Assembly: GCF_022968135.1 (NCBI RefSeq) | Contig: NZ_JALJRA010000019.1 | Span: 26,875-90,874, forward strand | DNA length: 64,000 nucleotides | Origin: Pseudorhizobium tarimense | GTDB taxonomy: Bacteria > Pseudomonadota > Alphaproteobacteria > Rhizobiales > Rhizobiaceae | Reading direction: 5' to 3' | Part shown: positions 26,901 through 36,171 of the stretch, piece by piece | Layout: each line of letters starts with the position of its first letter | Position numbering within the stretch: position 1 is the stretch's first letter | Made by a program: the position numbers and the translations under genes | Notes under the pieces: model-generated | What the model was told of the DNA's origin: nothing | Databases searched by the model: none | Seen by the model: only the letters and a program-made list of their open reading frames with translations

Positions 26901-27272
26901 TTAGCAGTTGTCCCTTTGTCGCAAACGAATTGTTGCCATAGCAATGATCAGCACGGCTAAATTGGCAAAGATGAAGAGCACAGGTGCAAGAACGGTGGTA
27001 GCGCCGTGATCGCCTTTGACAGCCAGTATCGTGCTGGCGGCGGCCAGTGCAGTCGAGCCGAAGGTGAAGGCCCAGAACGATGGTGAGAAACCTTTTTCCA
27101 TAATCCACGGTAGCATCCGCACGAGCAAGATCGCCTGCAGCATCGCATAGCCGAGCAACGCGTGCGCGAAGATGTCTGTAAGCCCGCCGCCGACGGAAAG
27201 GTAGGCAACAGCGCCAACGGCTGGAGGTGCTAGTTGGATACCAAGTGTGGCACGGACACTTGCTGGCATCAT
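26901..27272 (-). pseudogene. C-terminal remnant of a TehA-like (TDT family) membrane transporter gene
   Basis: The 123 residues correspond only to the last third of a TehA-type protein of over 320 residues: TLGIQLAPPAVGAVAYLS, then FAHALLGYAMLQAILLVR and FWAFTFGSTALAAAS, with about three hydrophobic spans. Upstream sequence gives no matching N-terminus. Proteins of this family transport C4-dicarboxylates, tellurite or sulfite. The fragment cannot form a transporter. Confidence 0.7.
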
Positions 27273-27443
27273 CTGTCCAGAATATAGGCGACGTCGTCTT
27301 CGTGTTGGACTGCCTGACGCGGATACCGATTGTCGCGAACATCCGCTCGAGTTCTGTGCTCAGTCAGGTCAAATATACGACGCCGCTACCGACATGACAT
27401 CTGCGGTAGCGCCGTTTTCTGACCTTGATGCAAGAGACGCGGA

Positions 27444-28676
27444 TTAGGTTCCGTTCCGCTTCCAGATCACGTTCAGAGCCAAGGCGATCAATTCCATCAC
27501 TGCGGCCGCCGCACCAATCATCCAGACATCACCCGCCGCGATGATCCCGGCGCCGATGGCGCTGCCTATGGAAAAGCCGAGATACATGGTGGATGTGTTG
27601 AGGGAAAGCGCGACCGAAGCCTGACTCTGGCCACCCGCGACGAGCAAACGGGCCATCTGGGCCGGAAAGAAGGACCAGACGCTGAAGCCCCATCCCGCGA
27701 CGGCGAGAAGTGCCAGAAAAGCGGCAGCCTTGCCCGGCAGTGCCGGGGTTACCGCCAGAGCTGCGAAGGAGAGGGCGAGCACGACAAGTGAGAGGCTCGC
27801 AACCTTGAGCGATCCGAACCGGTCGTTGAATGCGCCCCCAGTGAAAACGCCGAGTGCCGCGAATATGCCCCAGAGCGTGACTGTTGCCGCAATGCCCCTG
27901 TCGGCGAAGCCCAGTGTCTGGGAGAGATAAGGGGCGATATAGGGATAGGCCGTGTAGGCGCCCATCGACCAGAACAGTGTCACCGAGAGGAGTTTCAGAA
28001 CGGGAGCCTGGCGGATGACGCCGATACGGTCAGCAATGCTTACGATGGCCATATGCGCACCGGCATTGCGTCCAACGCCTGTCAGGATGCCGATAATCGC
28101 GACAGCCCCCATCGCGGCAACCATGAGGAATGTCGAGCGCCAACCGAATGCATGACCGATGATCGAACCAAGCGGCAGGCCAAGTGCAATCGCAATTGTC
28201 ATGCCGCCGCTGACGATGGCAAGCGCACGCCCCCGTTTTTCTGTCGGTACAATCATGCCGGCAAGAGCATTGGCGTTCGGCGCATAGAGACCGGCGGCGA
28301 CAGCCATTAGGATACGAGCAAACATCAGCGTGCCGAACCCGGGCGCGAAAGCCGCAATCAGATTGCCGACTGTGAATATCGTCATGGCAAGCAGCAATGT
28401 GTCCCGCCGGCGCAGCCCGCCGGTAATGACCGTTGCGATAGGAGAGCTGAGCGCTAGCACGAGGGTAAAGACAACGACAAGCATGGCCGTCTCGGAAAGG
28501 CTCATGCCCAGATCGGCAGCGATGGTCGGCAACAGGGGGGCTATCATAAAACCCTCGGTACCGATTGCGAAAGTACCGAGTGCCAGGAACCATGCCGGCA
28601 GCATGGATGGCTCGGGCTGCCCCAAATGCTCGCCCTTCAAGGGAATGGCGGATTTCAGATCATGTTTCTGCAGCAT
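27444..28676 (-). CDS. MFS efflux transporter, DHA1/arabinose-efflux-like
   Basis: 410 residues with about twelve hydrophobic spans. The N-terminal half holds the family loop GLRRRDTLLLAM between helices 2 and 3 and the antiporter-like GLYAPNANALAGMIVP. The ATG at 28676 has GGAGG five bases before it. A longer frame to 28838 reads into the SDR gene. It exports a small molecule, identity unknown, and lies 58 bases after the SDR gene on the same strand. Confidence 0.88.
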   Translation of the reverse strand: MLQKHDLKSAIPLKGEHLGQPEPSMLPAWFLALGTFAIGTEGFMIAPLLPTIAADLGMSLSETAMLVVVFTLVLALSSPIATVITGGLRRRDTLLLAMTIFTVGNLIAAFAPGFGTLMFARILMAVAAGLYAPNANALAGMIVPTEKRGRALAIVSGGMTIAIALGLPLGSIIGHAFGWRSTFLMVAAMGAVAIIGILTGVGRNAGAHMAIVSIADRIGVIRQAPVLKLLSVTLFWSMGAYTAYPYIAPYLSQTLGFADRGIAATVTLWGIFAALGVFTGGAFNDRFGSLKVASLSLVVLALSFAALAVTPALPGKAAAFLALLAVAGWGFSVWSFFPAQMARLLVAGGQSQASVALSLNTSTMYLGFSIGSAIGAGIIAAGDVWMIGAAAAVMELIALALNVIWKRNGT

Positions 28677-28734
28677 GTAAACCTCCACCAAATGCCCGGC
28701 TGCCTTGCGGGCAACCGGGTGACGGCCTGCCCTG

Positions 28735-29493
28735 TCAGACGGGGATCGGGTTGGCAGCGAGAGACCCGTTGAAGGCGTTGAAGAGCGCGTGCTCCCCGCT
28801 GCCCGGATTGTCGCGGATGGCCTTGATTTCCTCGACATAGATTTCTTCCGATTCCGTGCCGAGGCCCTTCATGGTCTTCTCGATGAAGATGTCGAGCGGC
28901 ATGGCGCGAGGATCGCCGCTCTTCTTGACGAGGTCGGTATCGACCCACGGCGGCGCGATTTCCTGGACGCGGACATTGGTGCCGCGCAGCTGGAAGCGTT
29001 GCGATAGCGCATAAGAATGCAGCGCTGCCTTGCTGGCGGAGTAGACAGCGGTGGAGGCCAGCGGAAGGTAGGCCAGAACGGACGTGTTGTGAATGATCGT
29101 GGCCTTCGGCTGAGCCTTGAGATGATCGATCAAGGCCGAGGTCAGGCGGATCGGTCCGAGCAGATTTGTGTCAATGATGCGGCGCGACTGGTCGTCGTCG
29201 ATCCTTGCGCTCGCATCGTCAAAGGGCATGATGCCGGCATTGTTGATCAGTACGTTCAGCGACGGGTAGTTCTCGATCAGCCGGGCTGCCACGCGTTCGA
29301 TATCGGCAGGATCAGCGATGTCGAGCTCGATGCCCTCCATCCCCGGATTGGCAGCGGTGACCTCGTCAAGAAGTGCCTTGCGTCGCCCGGCAATGATGAC
29401 CTTGTTGCCGAGCTGGTGAAAACGCTCTGCCAGGGCGCGGCCAATGCCGGACGTTCCGCCGGTGATGAAGATCGTGTTGTTCGTGAGTTGCAT
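28735..29493 (-). CDS. Classical short-chain dehydrogenase (DltE-like)
   Basis: 252 residues with the full set of SDR residues: FITGGTSGIGRALAE for NAD(P), NNAG, a Ser in NTSVLAYLP, and YSASK. This subgroup is close to DltE or uncharacterised oxidoreductases. The start at 29493 fits the family N-terminus (MQLTNNTIFITGG). The HxlR regulator lies 121 bases upstream on the same strand. Confidence 0.9.
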   Translation of the reverse strand: MQLTNNTIFITGGTSGIGRALAERFHQLGNKVIIAGRRKALLDEVTAANPGMEGIELDIADPADIERVAARLIENYPSLNVLINNAGIMPFDDASARIDDDQSRRIIDTNLLGPIRLTSALIDHLKAQPKATIIHNTSVLAYLPLASTAVYSASKAALHSYALSQRFQLRGTNVRVQEIAPPWVDTDLVKKSGDPRAMPLDIFIEKTMKGLGTESEEIYVEEIKAIRDNPGSGEHALFNAFNGSLAANPIPV

Positions 29494-29614
29494 GGGGTCT
29501 CTCCTTCTGGTCATGCGGCCAACGACCGCGCTTCGATGGAGAGATCATGCCGCATCCCGCCGGCGACTGAAATGACATGTAAACGTCAATTTCGGACGCA
29601 GCTACTTTCGTCAT

Positions 29615-30034
29615 TCATAAGGGCGCTCGGGCATCTGTTTGTTCGGTGCGGGTCTCAGCAGCAGCCGACTCCCGCGGATCAAGGCCACGCGGCTTGCCGT
29701 ACAGGCTGATATTGGCGTCACCCCAGTGTTTGAGTGCGAGCAGGATCGGCTCCATGCTACGGCCAAGCTCAGAGAGACTATATTCCACCTTTGGCGGTAC
29801 CTGAGCATAGACCTTACGCTCTATCAGTCCATCGTCTTCGAGCTCACGCAACTGGTTGGTCAGCATGCGCGGCGTCACGTTGGCGATATGTTTCCGCAGC
29901 TCGTTGAACCGCAACGTTCCTGACAGCAGGTGAAAGAGCACAACAGATTTCCATTTACCGTCGATGAGGCCGATGGCGGCTTCTACCGAACAGCCGGGAG
30001 AACAATCGAAGCGAGAATGGCGGGCTTTGGCCAT
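29615..30034 (-). CDS. HxlR-family transcriptional regulator
   Basis: 139 residues with a winged helix (GKWKSVVLFHLLSGTLRFNELRKHI, then TPRMLTNQLRELEDDGLIER). Two Cys near the N-terminus (FDCSPGCSVEAAIG) sit where quinone- or diamide-sensing HxlR proteins have a redox Cys. It diverges from the quinone-oxidoreductase-like gene at 30154, so sensing of an electrophile and control of both sides is likely. That is inference. Confidence 0.9.
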   Translation of the reverse strand: MAKARHSRFDCSPGCSVEAAIGLIDGKWKSVVLFHLLSGTLRFNELRKHIANVTPRMLTNQLRELEDDGLIERKVYAQVPPKVEYSLSELGRSMEPILLALKHWGDANISLYGKPRGLDPRESAAAETRTEQTDARAPL

Positions 30035-30153
30035 AACAGTATACTTTCCGACACTACGTGTAAACTTTGTGCGTATTGCGTCTCAATGATAATAGCTCAT
30101 TTTAGCTCCACATCAATCGACAAGGAAGTCGATCATCATCGAAGGAGCAGATC

Positions 30154-31173
30154 ATGAAGGCCATTGGTTACAGGACGCCCGGCGCAATCGAACGCGAAGA
30201 CGCGCTGCAGGACATTGAGCTTCCCCGGCCGGTTCCGACGGGCCGGGACATCCTCGTCGAGGTGAAGGCTATCTCGGTCAACCCGGTCGATACGAAAGTT
30301 CGCAAGGGCGCCAGTCCGGAAGCCGGACAGTGGAAGGTGCTTGGCTGGGATGCGGTCGGTACTGTTGTGGAAGCCGGACCCGCAGCGAAGGACTTCAAGA
30401 TTGGCGATGAGGTGTTTTACGCCGGCTCTCTAATCCGCCCCGGAGCCAACAGCCAGTTTCATCTTGTCGACGAACGCATCGTTGGCTTGAAGCCGAAGAC
30501 ACTCTCCGACGCCGAGGCGGCAGCCTTGCCTTTGACAGCCATCACGGCCTGGGAAATGCTGTTTGATCGACTGGATATCGGCACGCGCGTGCCGGGTGTA
30601 GCAAATGCCATCGTCATCATTGGCGGCGCTGGCGGGGTCGGCTCGATTGCCATCCAGCTCGTGCGAGCGTTGACCGATGTCACCGTCATTGCCACAGCCT
30701 CCCGGCCGGAAACGCAAAACTGGGTGAAGACGCTTGGTGCCCATCACGTGATCAATCATTCCAAGCCGATCGCGGAACAGGTGGCAGCTCTCGGCATCGG
30801 CGCGCCAGCCTTTGTCTTCTCGACGACGGAAACCCATCGCCATCTGAAGGAAATCATCGAACTCATCGCGCCGCAGGGCCGTTTCGGATTGATCGATGAT
30901 CCGGACAACCTCGATGTGCTTGGCTTCAAGCGCAAGGCAGTTTCCATCCATTGGGAGCTGATGTTTACGCGCTCGATCTTCGAGACCGCCGACATGGCCG
31001 AGCAGGGTAGGCTGCTGAACGAGGTGTCTCGTCTCACCGACGAGGGCAATATCCGGACCACCGTGACCGAAGTTTTGTCGCCGATCAACGCCGCCAATCT
31101 GCGCAAGGCCCATGCCGGCCTCGAAAGCGGTAGGACGAAGGGCAAGGTGGTGCTTGAAGGGTTTACCACCTGA
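30154..31173 (+). CDS. Zinc-binding-type alcohol dehydrogenase/quinone oxidoreductase-like protein
   Basis: 339 residues of the medium-chain dehydrogenase fold, with an N-terminal GroES-like domain (VKAISVNPVDTKVRKG) and a nucleotide motif IGGAGGVGSIAIQL. No structural zinc Cys cluster is visible, as in Qor-type enzymes. These usually reduce quinones or activated alkenes with NADPH. It starts the plus-strand run opposite the HxlR regulator. Confidence 0.9.
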   Translation: MKAIGYRTPGAIEREDALQDIELPRPVPTGRDILVEVKAISVNPVDTKVRKGASPEAGQWKVLGWDAVGTVVEAGPAAKDFKIGDEVFYAGSLIRPGANSQFHLVDERIVGLKPKTLSDAEAAALPLTAITAWEMLFDRLDIGTRVPGVANAIVIIGGAGGVGSIAIQLVRALTDVTVIATASRPETQNWVKTLGAHHVINHSKPIAEQVAALGIGAPAFVFSTTETHRHLKEIIELIAPQGRFGLIDDPDNLDVLGFKRKAVSIHWELMFTRSIFETADMAEQGRLLNEVSRLTDEGNIRTTVTEVLSPINAANLRKAHAGLESGRTKGKVVLEGFTT

Positions 31174-31266
31174 GGCAGCCAGGTTCGAGGCAGTGAAGGT
31201 GCGACGCAGCTTTCCGCCTCTTCCATTTCCAGCAAGTTTCTTTCTTTGAACGAAAGGATGACTGTC

Positions 31267-31575
31267 ATGAGTGTGCCACTCACTGACCAAATTGAACTCG
31301 TTGCGTTCTTGAAGGCGAAGCCGGAAAAGCGCGCAGCCCTTTTTGACGCATTGGCTGCCATAGTGCCGGAAGTCCGCAAGGAAGACGGATGCCTGCGATA
31401 CGACCTGCACGTCGAGCGCGATGATCCGGACATGGCGGTTATGCTGGAAAGCTGGCGGGATGATGCCGCTCTCAATGCCCATGCCGCCGGCGCACCGTTC
31501 GAGTCGCTTGCCGAGCGTCTGGATGACTTGCTTGCCGAACCGCTGCGTTTGCATCGACTGCAGCGACTGGCCTGA
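31267..31575 (+). CDS. Antibiotic biosynthesis monooxygenase (ABM) domain protein
   Basis: 102 residues. The ABM ferredoxin-like fold is suggested by QIELVAFLKAKPEKRAALFDAL, GCLRYDLHVERDDP, and FVxxE-like AVMLESW. Small quinol monooxygenases such as YgiN have this form. The ATG at 31267 has GAAAGGA eight bases upstream. It lies 93 bases after the oxidoreductase gene in the same direction, which suggests shared handling of quinones. Confidence 0.85.
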   Translation: MSVPLTDQIELVAFLKAKPEKRAALFDALAAIVPEVRKEDGCLRYDLHVERDDPDMAVMLESWRDDAALNAHAAGAPFESLAERLDDLLAEPLRLHRLQRLA

Positions 31576-31615
31576 CATCGCGAACGTCTTCAATTTCCCA
31601 TAGAAAGGAAGAGCC

Positions 31616-32328
31616 ATGAGCTCGCTCAATCACCTTCGCGTTCTCATCGTCGGCGGCAGTTCGGGTATTGGCTTTGCCGTTGCCGAGGCGGCCGTTGCAG
31701 CCGACGCTCATGTCACCATTGCCTCCCGCTCTGAGGATAAACTGGTGACCGCCGCCCAGCAGTTGGGTCCCGGAACCGAGACCGCAGTGCTGGATACGGC
31801 GGATGAGGCGGCGCTTGAGAGCTTCTTCGCCTCACACGACGTTTTCGATCACGTGGTGGTCTCCGCAGCACAAACGCCAACCGGTCCTTTGCGCAAGCTT
31901 GCTCTCCATGACGCAAAATCGGCAATGGAGAGCAAATTCTGGGGCGCCTATCGAGCTGCCCGTGCTGCCGGTATTGCGGAGGGGGCTCGCTGACCTTTAT
32001 CTCTGGCTTCCTGAGTGAGCGGCCGTCCGCTTCCTCCGTTCTCCAGGGGGCGATCAACGCAGCGCTTGAAGGTCTGGCGCGCGGTCTTGCCCTTGAATTC
32101 TCCCCGGTGTGCGTCAACACCGTCTCACCCGGACTGATCAACACGCCGCTGTGGTCGAGCTTGGACGACAAAACAAGGGCGGCGATGTTCAACCGCTTGT
32201 CGGAAAACCTCCCGGCAAAGATCGTCGGTAAGCCTGAGCATATCGCAAATGCGGTTACGTTCCTTATGAGGACGCCATTCGCGACCGGCTCCAATGTCCG
32301 GGTGGATGGCGGCGGCGCGATCGCCTGA
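31616..32328 (+). pseudogene. Short-chain dehydrogenase gene with one frameshift
   Basis: The first frame runs from 31616 to a stop at 31993 (LIVGGSSGIGFAVAEAA at the N-terminus). The rest of the SDR (LTFISGFLSERPSASS, then VCVNTVSPGLINTPLW and VRVDGGGAIA) continues in another frame to 32328. The break lies in a G-run at about 31978-31982, where five Gs are present and six would restore a single frame of about 237 residues. It is either a recent mutation, a phase-variable run or a sequencing error. Confidence 0.78.
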
Positions 32329-32353
32329 ACCTTACGCCGACACAGACTAAGGT

Positions 32354-32382
32354 GGGGGATGGCCGGCTCCGGCCATTCCCCC
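32354..32382. terminator. Strong hairpin between convergent genes
   Basis: A GC-rich stem of 13 pairs (32354-32366 with 32369-32382, one bulged base, two-base loop) lies between the frameshifted SDR gene and the SDR gene coming from the other side. It likely ends transcription from both, although no U-run follows on either strand. Confidence 0.5.
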
Positions 32383-32404
32383 AAAAGTGTCTTCAAAAGG
32401 AGGC

Positions 32405-33202
32405 TTAGCCGTGCGTGGTATACCTGTCTGCCGGGCGCGCACTGGACAGATGCGGCAACATGGTAGCCCGCGCATCCTCCCAGCGATCCCACTCGGAGGC
32501 TTCCATGAGGGAGGGGATGGTGGCGAATTCGCCGCGATCAAGGCCTATGAGCGCTGCATCGACGAGATCCGCAGCCGACATCACCCACTCTGGCGGGAGG
32601 TTGCTTGCTGGAAGCCCGGCAATGTCCCAAAACTCGGTTCCCGTTGCGCCAGGAAGCACAACCTGAACAGTGATCCCTGTCTCGTGCAGTTCCTTGCGAA
32701 GCGACTGACTGAAGGCCAGCAGGAAGGACTTGGTGCCGCCATAGACGCCGTTCAAGATTTCTGGTCCGATCGCCACAATGGAGGAGATGTTGACAACGGT
32801 ACCCTTGCCGCGCTGCCTGAAGAGCGGGACGATGGCATAGGTGAGACGCATCGGCGCCGTGACATTGATGGCCACCATGGCCTGCATCTCGGAAACGTCG
32901 GCAGTCGCCAAAGGCGCGGCACTTCCGAAACCTGCATTGTTGACGAGATGCGTGATGGTGTCGTCCTGCGCAATGACCCTTTCCACAGCCGCCAAGCCGT
33001 CTTCCGTGCCAAGATTCGCAGCCAAGGTCCGGACGGAAACGCCATAACGCTGCGTCAGGGCGTTGGCGACATCCGTCAGCCGGGCGAGATTGCGCGCCAC
33101 CAGAATGAGATCGTGGCCGCGGCGGGCAAAGCGATCGGCATAGACGGCGCCGATTCCGGATGATGCGCCCGTAATCAGAACGGTTCCGTTGGTGTTGCTC
33201 AT
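32405..33202 (-). CDS. Short-chain dehydrogenase/reductase
   Basis: 265 residues with TGASSGIGAVYADRF, NNAG, Ser in NISSIVAIGP and YGGTK at the active site, so it should be functional. It starts at 33202 (MSNTNGTVLITGASS). A longer frame to 33313 has no family match. It diverges from the GlxA-type regulator, which probably controls it. Substrate unknown. Confidence 0.9.
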   Translation of the reverse strand: MSNTNGTVLITGASSGIGAVYADRFARRGHDLILVARNLARLTDVANALTQRYGVSVRTLAANLGTEDGLAAVERVIAQDDTITHLVNNAGFGSAAPLATADVSEMQAMVAINVTAPMRLTYAIVPLFRQRGKGTVVNISSIVAIGPEILNGVYGGTKSFLLAFSQSLRKELHETGITVQVVLPGATGTEFWDIAGLPASNLPPEWVMSAADLVDAALIGLDRGEFATIPSLMEASEWDRWEDARATMLPHLSSARPADRYTTHG

Positions 33203-33324
33203 AGTTGGCTCCTTCAAGGATGGATGGGGACGGGCAGTCCCGTGCTTCGATGAAATGAGATTAACTATGGACGTCCATGGCTGGAACGATATAGAAACAG
33301 CAAAAAGAGACAAAGGAGGCGGGC

Positions 33325-34287
33325 ATGCGCCACATTGGCTTCATTATGGAGGATGGGTTCCAGGTGATGGGGATGGCGGCCTTGACCGCCTTTGAATTTG
33401 CTAATGAGACCCTCGGCAGTGAGGTGTATCGCCTGACTGTCATGTCGGAGAAGGGCGGGCCGATCCGCTCGTCGCTTGGCATTTGTATCGAGACGCATCC
33501 GCTTGCAGATTTTCCGGATACGCTGATGGTCGTCGGGGAGTTGCTGCCGAAACCCGTCTCTCCCGTGTTGAGGGACTATATCGCCCGTGCGGGTCGTGAA
33601 AGCCGCAGGGTGGCCGGTGTCTGCACCGGCGCGTTTCTTCTGGCCGAGGCCGGCCTTCTAGATGAAAAAAGCGCAACCACCCACTGGGCTCACGCGCGCA
33701 GCCTGCAGGAGCGGTTTCCCAGCGTTAACGTCGATGACGATCGCATCTTCATCCAGGACGGCTCGATCTGGACGTCAGCAGGCATGAGTTCTGCTATTGA
33801 TCTGACGCTGGCACTGATCGAAGACGATCATGGTGCCGACCTCTCGCGGTCTATCGCCCGCAAGCTGGTGGTGTATCACCGGCGGCCTGGAGGGCAGTCG
33901 CAATTTTCCGCGCTTCTCGAACTGGAACCGCGTTCGGACCGGGTGCGGCGTGCTCTCGTCTATGCCAAGGAGCATCTGCGCAACCCACTGACGGTGGAAG
34001 AACTGGCGGAAGCCGCAAGTCTCAGCCCACGCCAGTTCAGCCGCATCTTCCGCGAAGAGACAGGGCAATCCCCCGCCAAGGCGGTGGAGCGGCTCCGGCT
34101 GGAGGCGGCGAAGGCCATGCTGGAAGATGGGCGCCACCCGCTCGACATTGTTGCTCGCGATACCGGCTTTGCCGACCGCGACCGGATGCGCCGCGCCTTT
34201 CTGCGCTTTTTCGGCCAGCCGCCACAAAGTCTGCGCCGCAGTCTGAAGCTGATCGAAGGTGTCGAGGATGAGGATCTTGTAGCTTGA
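33325..34287 (+). CDS. GlxA-type regulator: DJ-1/PfpI domain plus AraC helix-turn-helix
   Basis: 320 residues. Residues 1-180 form a DJ-1/PfpI-like domain with the elbow GVCTGAFLLAEAGLL, and residues of about 215-305 form the AraC DNA-binding domain (LTVEELAEAASLSPRQFSRI, then DIVARDTGFADRDRMRRAF). Such proteins activate neighbouring genes in response to small metabolites. It sits between a divergent SDR gene and a downstream hydrolase gene. An inverted repeat follows its stop. Confidence 0.92.
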   Translation: MRHIGFIMEDGFQVMGMAALTAFEFANETLGSEVYRLTVMSEKGGPIRSSLGICIETHPLADFPDTLMVVGELLPKPVSPVLRDYIARAGRESRRVAGVCTGAFLLAEAGLLDEKSATTHWAHARSLQERFPSVNVDDDRIFIQDGSIWTSAGMSSAIDLTLALIEDDHGADLSRSIARKLVVYHRRPGGQSQFSALLELEPRSDRVRRALVYAKEHLRNPLTVEELAEAASLSPRQFSRIFREETGQSPAKAVERLRLEAAKAMLEDGRHPLDIVARDTGFADRDRMRRAFLRFFGQPPQSLRRSLKLIEGVEDEDLVA

Positions 34288-34298
34288 CTACCCATGTC

Positions 34299-34326
34299 CT
34301 GAAATGACGTTTCTCCATCATTTCAG
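34299..34326. promoter_or_regulatory. Inverted repeat before the hydrolase gene
   Basis: CTGAAATGA at 34299-34307 is mirrored perfectly by TCATTTCAG at 34318-34326 with a 10-base gap. It may be an operator for the hydrolase gene or a weak terminator of the regulator gene. AT-rich arms favour a protein-binding site. Confidence 0.45.
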
Positions 34327-34392
34327 ACACTCCCTTTCGATCGTATCTTCCTTTCACCAACAAGCCCACGAGGTTGATGAAAGGAAACAGAC

Positions 34393-35211
34393 ATGAACCA
34401 CCCGACGCAGATCGACCGGATTGAGAGCAGTCATGGCCGGCCCGCTATTCGGCTCGATGGTCCGGACGGAGGTGTTCCGCTTCTTCTCCTGCAGCGCTTT
34501 CGCGGCACCATCGATGATTGGGATCCGGCCTTTATCGCGGCAGTGTTCCGTGACCGCCGTGTTATCCGCTTCGATAGTGCCGGCATCGGTCGTTCGCAAG
34601 GCACTGTGCCGCACACGATTGGGGGCATGGCGGCGGTTGCGGCCGAAGTAGTCTCGCTGTTGGGCCTGTCTCAGGTCGATCTGCTGGGTTGGTCGCTTGG
34701 TGCGGTCGTTGCCCAGCAGTTCGCGCTCGACTTTCCCCATCTGATCCGCCGCCTGATCGTTGCGGGCTCGAGCCCAGGGCCTGTCGCCGACGGCCCGCAG
34801 CAGCATCCGCGGGTACCGCAGGTAATGACAAAGAGCGAGAATGATGAAGATGATTTTCTCTTCCTGTTCTATCCCCCAAGCGAATGCGCCACTGCGGAGG
34901 GTCGAGCCTCGCTCGCCCGTATCAAGTCGCAAGCTGACCGCGGGCCGGCAACATCGGCGCCGGCGCTGATGGCACAGGTGAAGGCGATCCCAGCCTGGTC
35001 AGGCGTCCTGCATCGGGACGGCGAATTGCGACTGCCGATGTTGGTCGCCAACGGCGCGCTTGATGTGATGATCCCGGCCTATCGCTCTTATGTGCTTGCA
35101 CAGCAGGCACCCGATGCCAAGCTCATACTGTATCCGGGTGCTGGTCACGCTTTCCTCTTCCAGGACATCGAGGGCTTTGCCCGCGATATCGAGCAGTTTC
35201 TCGAAGGCTGA
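34393..35211 (+). CDS. Alpha/beta hydrolase
   Basis: 272 residues with the nucleophile elbow GWSLGA, an Asp in NGALDVMIP and His in GAGHAFLF, so a full Ser-Asp-His triad. An oxyanion-type HG motif near the start is replaced by LQRFRG. The family covers esterases, C-C hydrolases and haloperoxidase-like enzymes. The AhpD-like gene follows 69 bases later, as in some peroxide- or aromatic-related pairs. Confidence 0.9.
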   Translation: MNHPTQIDRIESSHGRPAIRLDGPDGGVPLLLLQRFRGTIDDWDPAFIAAVFRDRRVIRFDSAGIGRSQGTVPHTIGGMAAVAAEVVSLLGLSQVDLLGWSLGAVVAQQFALDFPHLIRRLIVAGSSPGPVADGPQQHPRVPQVMTKSENDEDDFLFLFYPPSECATAEGRASLARIKSQADRGPATSAPALMAQVKAIPAWSGVLHRDGELRLPMLVANGALDVMIPAYRSYVLAQQAPDAKLILYPGAGHAFLFQDIEGFARDIEQFLEG

Positions 35212-35280
35212 TCCGGCAGCAACCGGACGCCGAATCCTCAACCTCATCAACTGACCAAAAATGGCCCAAGGAGAATGATC

Positions 35281-35817
35281 ATGTCTGCTATTGCCACTCT
35301 GTCTGATGACGAAGTCACACCACATGTTGCCGAGGTTTTTGCCGGAGAAAAGGCATCCATGGGAAAGGTGCCCAACCTCTTCCGCGTTCTCGCGCATGCT
35401 CCGGCCGCGCTGGATGTTTATACCGGCAGCAAGCGCTTTTTGCATGATGGCGTGCTAAGCCCGCAGGCGCAGGAGCAGATTGCCATTGCGGTCGCCGCTG
35501 CCAATGGCTGTGATTACTGCCTTGCCGCTCATACCGGTGCTGCCCGCGCCGTCGGTGTTTCGGCAGAAGACCGCGCCTCAGCACAGAGCGGCCGCACGTC
35601 CGATGCGAAGATCCAGGCTGTCCTTGATCTGGCACTTGCCGTCAACGCGACGCATGGGCAAGCCTCGGCTCCGGCCCTGGAGACGGCCCGCTCCTACGGT
35701 TTGTCGGATGCGGAAATCCTGGAAACAGTGGCGCATGTCGCAATCAATATCCTGACCAACAGCGTCAACAACATCGTTGGCACGACGCTCGATTTCCCGA
35801 AGGTCGAGCGCGTTTGA
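35281..35817 (+). CDS. Carboxymuconolactone decarboxylase/AhpD-family protein
   Basis: 178 residues, all helical, with the redox pair Cys77-Cys80 and His84 in GCDYCLAAHT, as in AhpD-like alkylhydroperoxidases. It probably detoxifies peroxides in the cytoplasm or acts as a thiol partner. It ends the plus-strand run and is followed by a hairpin with a T-run. Confidence 0.9.
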   Translation: MSAIATLSDDEVTPHVAEVFAGEKASMGKVPNLFRVLAHAPAALDVYTGSKRFLHDGVLSPQAQEQIAIAVAAANGCDYCLAAHTGAARAVGVSAEDRASAQSGRTSDAKIQAVLDLALAVNATHGQASAPALETARSYGLSDAEILETVAHVAINILTNSVNNIVGTTLDFPKVERV

Positions 35818-35839
35818 ACACAGTGGAGGCGAGGCAGAT

Positions 35840-35867
35840 GGGGGGCCGGATAGCGACCCCCCCTTTT
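35840..35867 (+). terminator. Intrinsic terminator after the AhpD-like gene
   Basis: A run of six G at 35840-35845 can pair with the C-run at 35857-35863 and is followed by TTTT at 35864-35867. This is a good rho-independent terminator 22 bases after the stop codon. Confidence 0.65.
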
Positions 35868-36139
35868 ACTATCGCGGCTTACCGTAAGTCTCGTCAAAAA
35901 ACCCGTCACACCAGTGGTAAGACTTTTCGAGATCAAGGGAATTGAATATCTTCTTGCAGTGCGAATTAGGGGGTCGACGCTTCGGTTCTGTTCAAGAGCA
36001 GTGAAGTCGTGCAATTTAGATTGATAGGTCGCAGGCGCCTTCCATCTGCCCCCGGGTCACGGATCGTGGTGAACAGGATACGGCAGGAGAGGACTATGAG
36101 TGTGCGAACCAAAGGCACTTGACGCCCGGTCGGATATAT
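35868..36139. other. Gene-free stretch before the ROK regulator
   Basis: About 270 bases without a convincing frame. It marks the left border of the sulfatase island. I recognise no element end in it. Confidence 0.55.
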
Positions 36140-36150
36140 TTACTAAGTAA
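36140..36150. promoter_or_regulatory. Palindrome TTACTAAGTAA, possible ROK operator
   Basis: An 11-base perfect dyad around a central A, 22 bases before the GTG start of the ROK gene. ROK repressors often bind AT-rich dyads in their own promoter. Confidence 0.45.
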
Positions 36151-36171
36151 GAAAACTAAGGATGTGGTGTC

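Noticed and set aside
32416..32425. Near copy of the GntR palindrome (TGGTATACCT)
   Set aside because: One mismatch, and it lies inside the 3' end of a coding region far from the cluster. Most likely chance.
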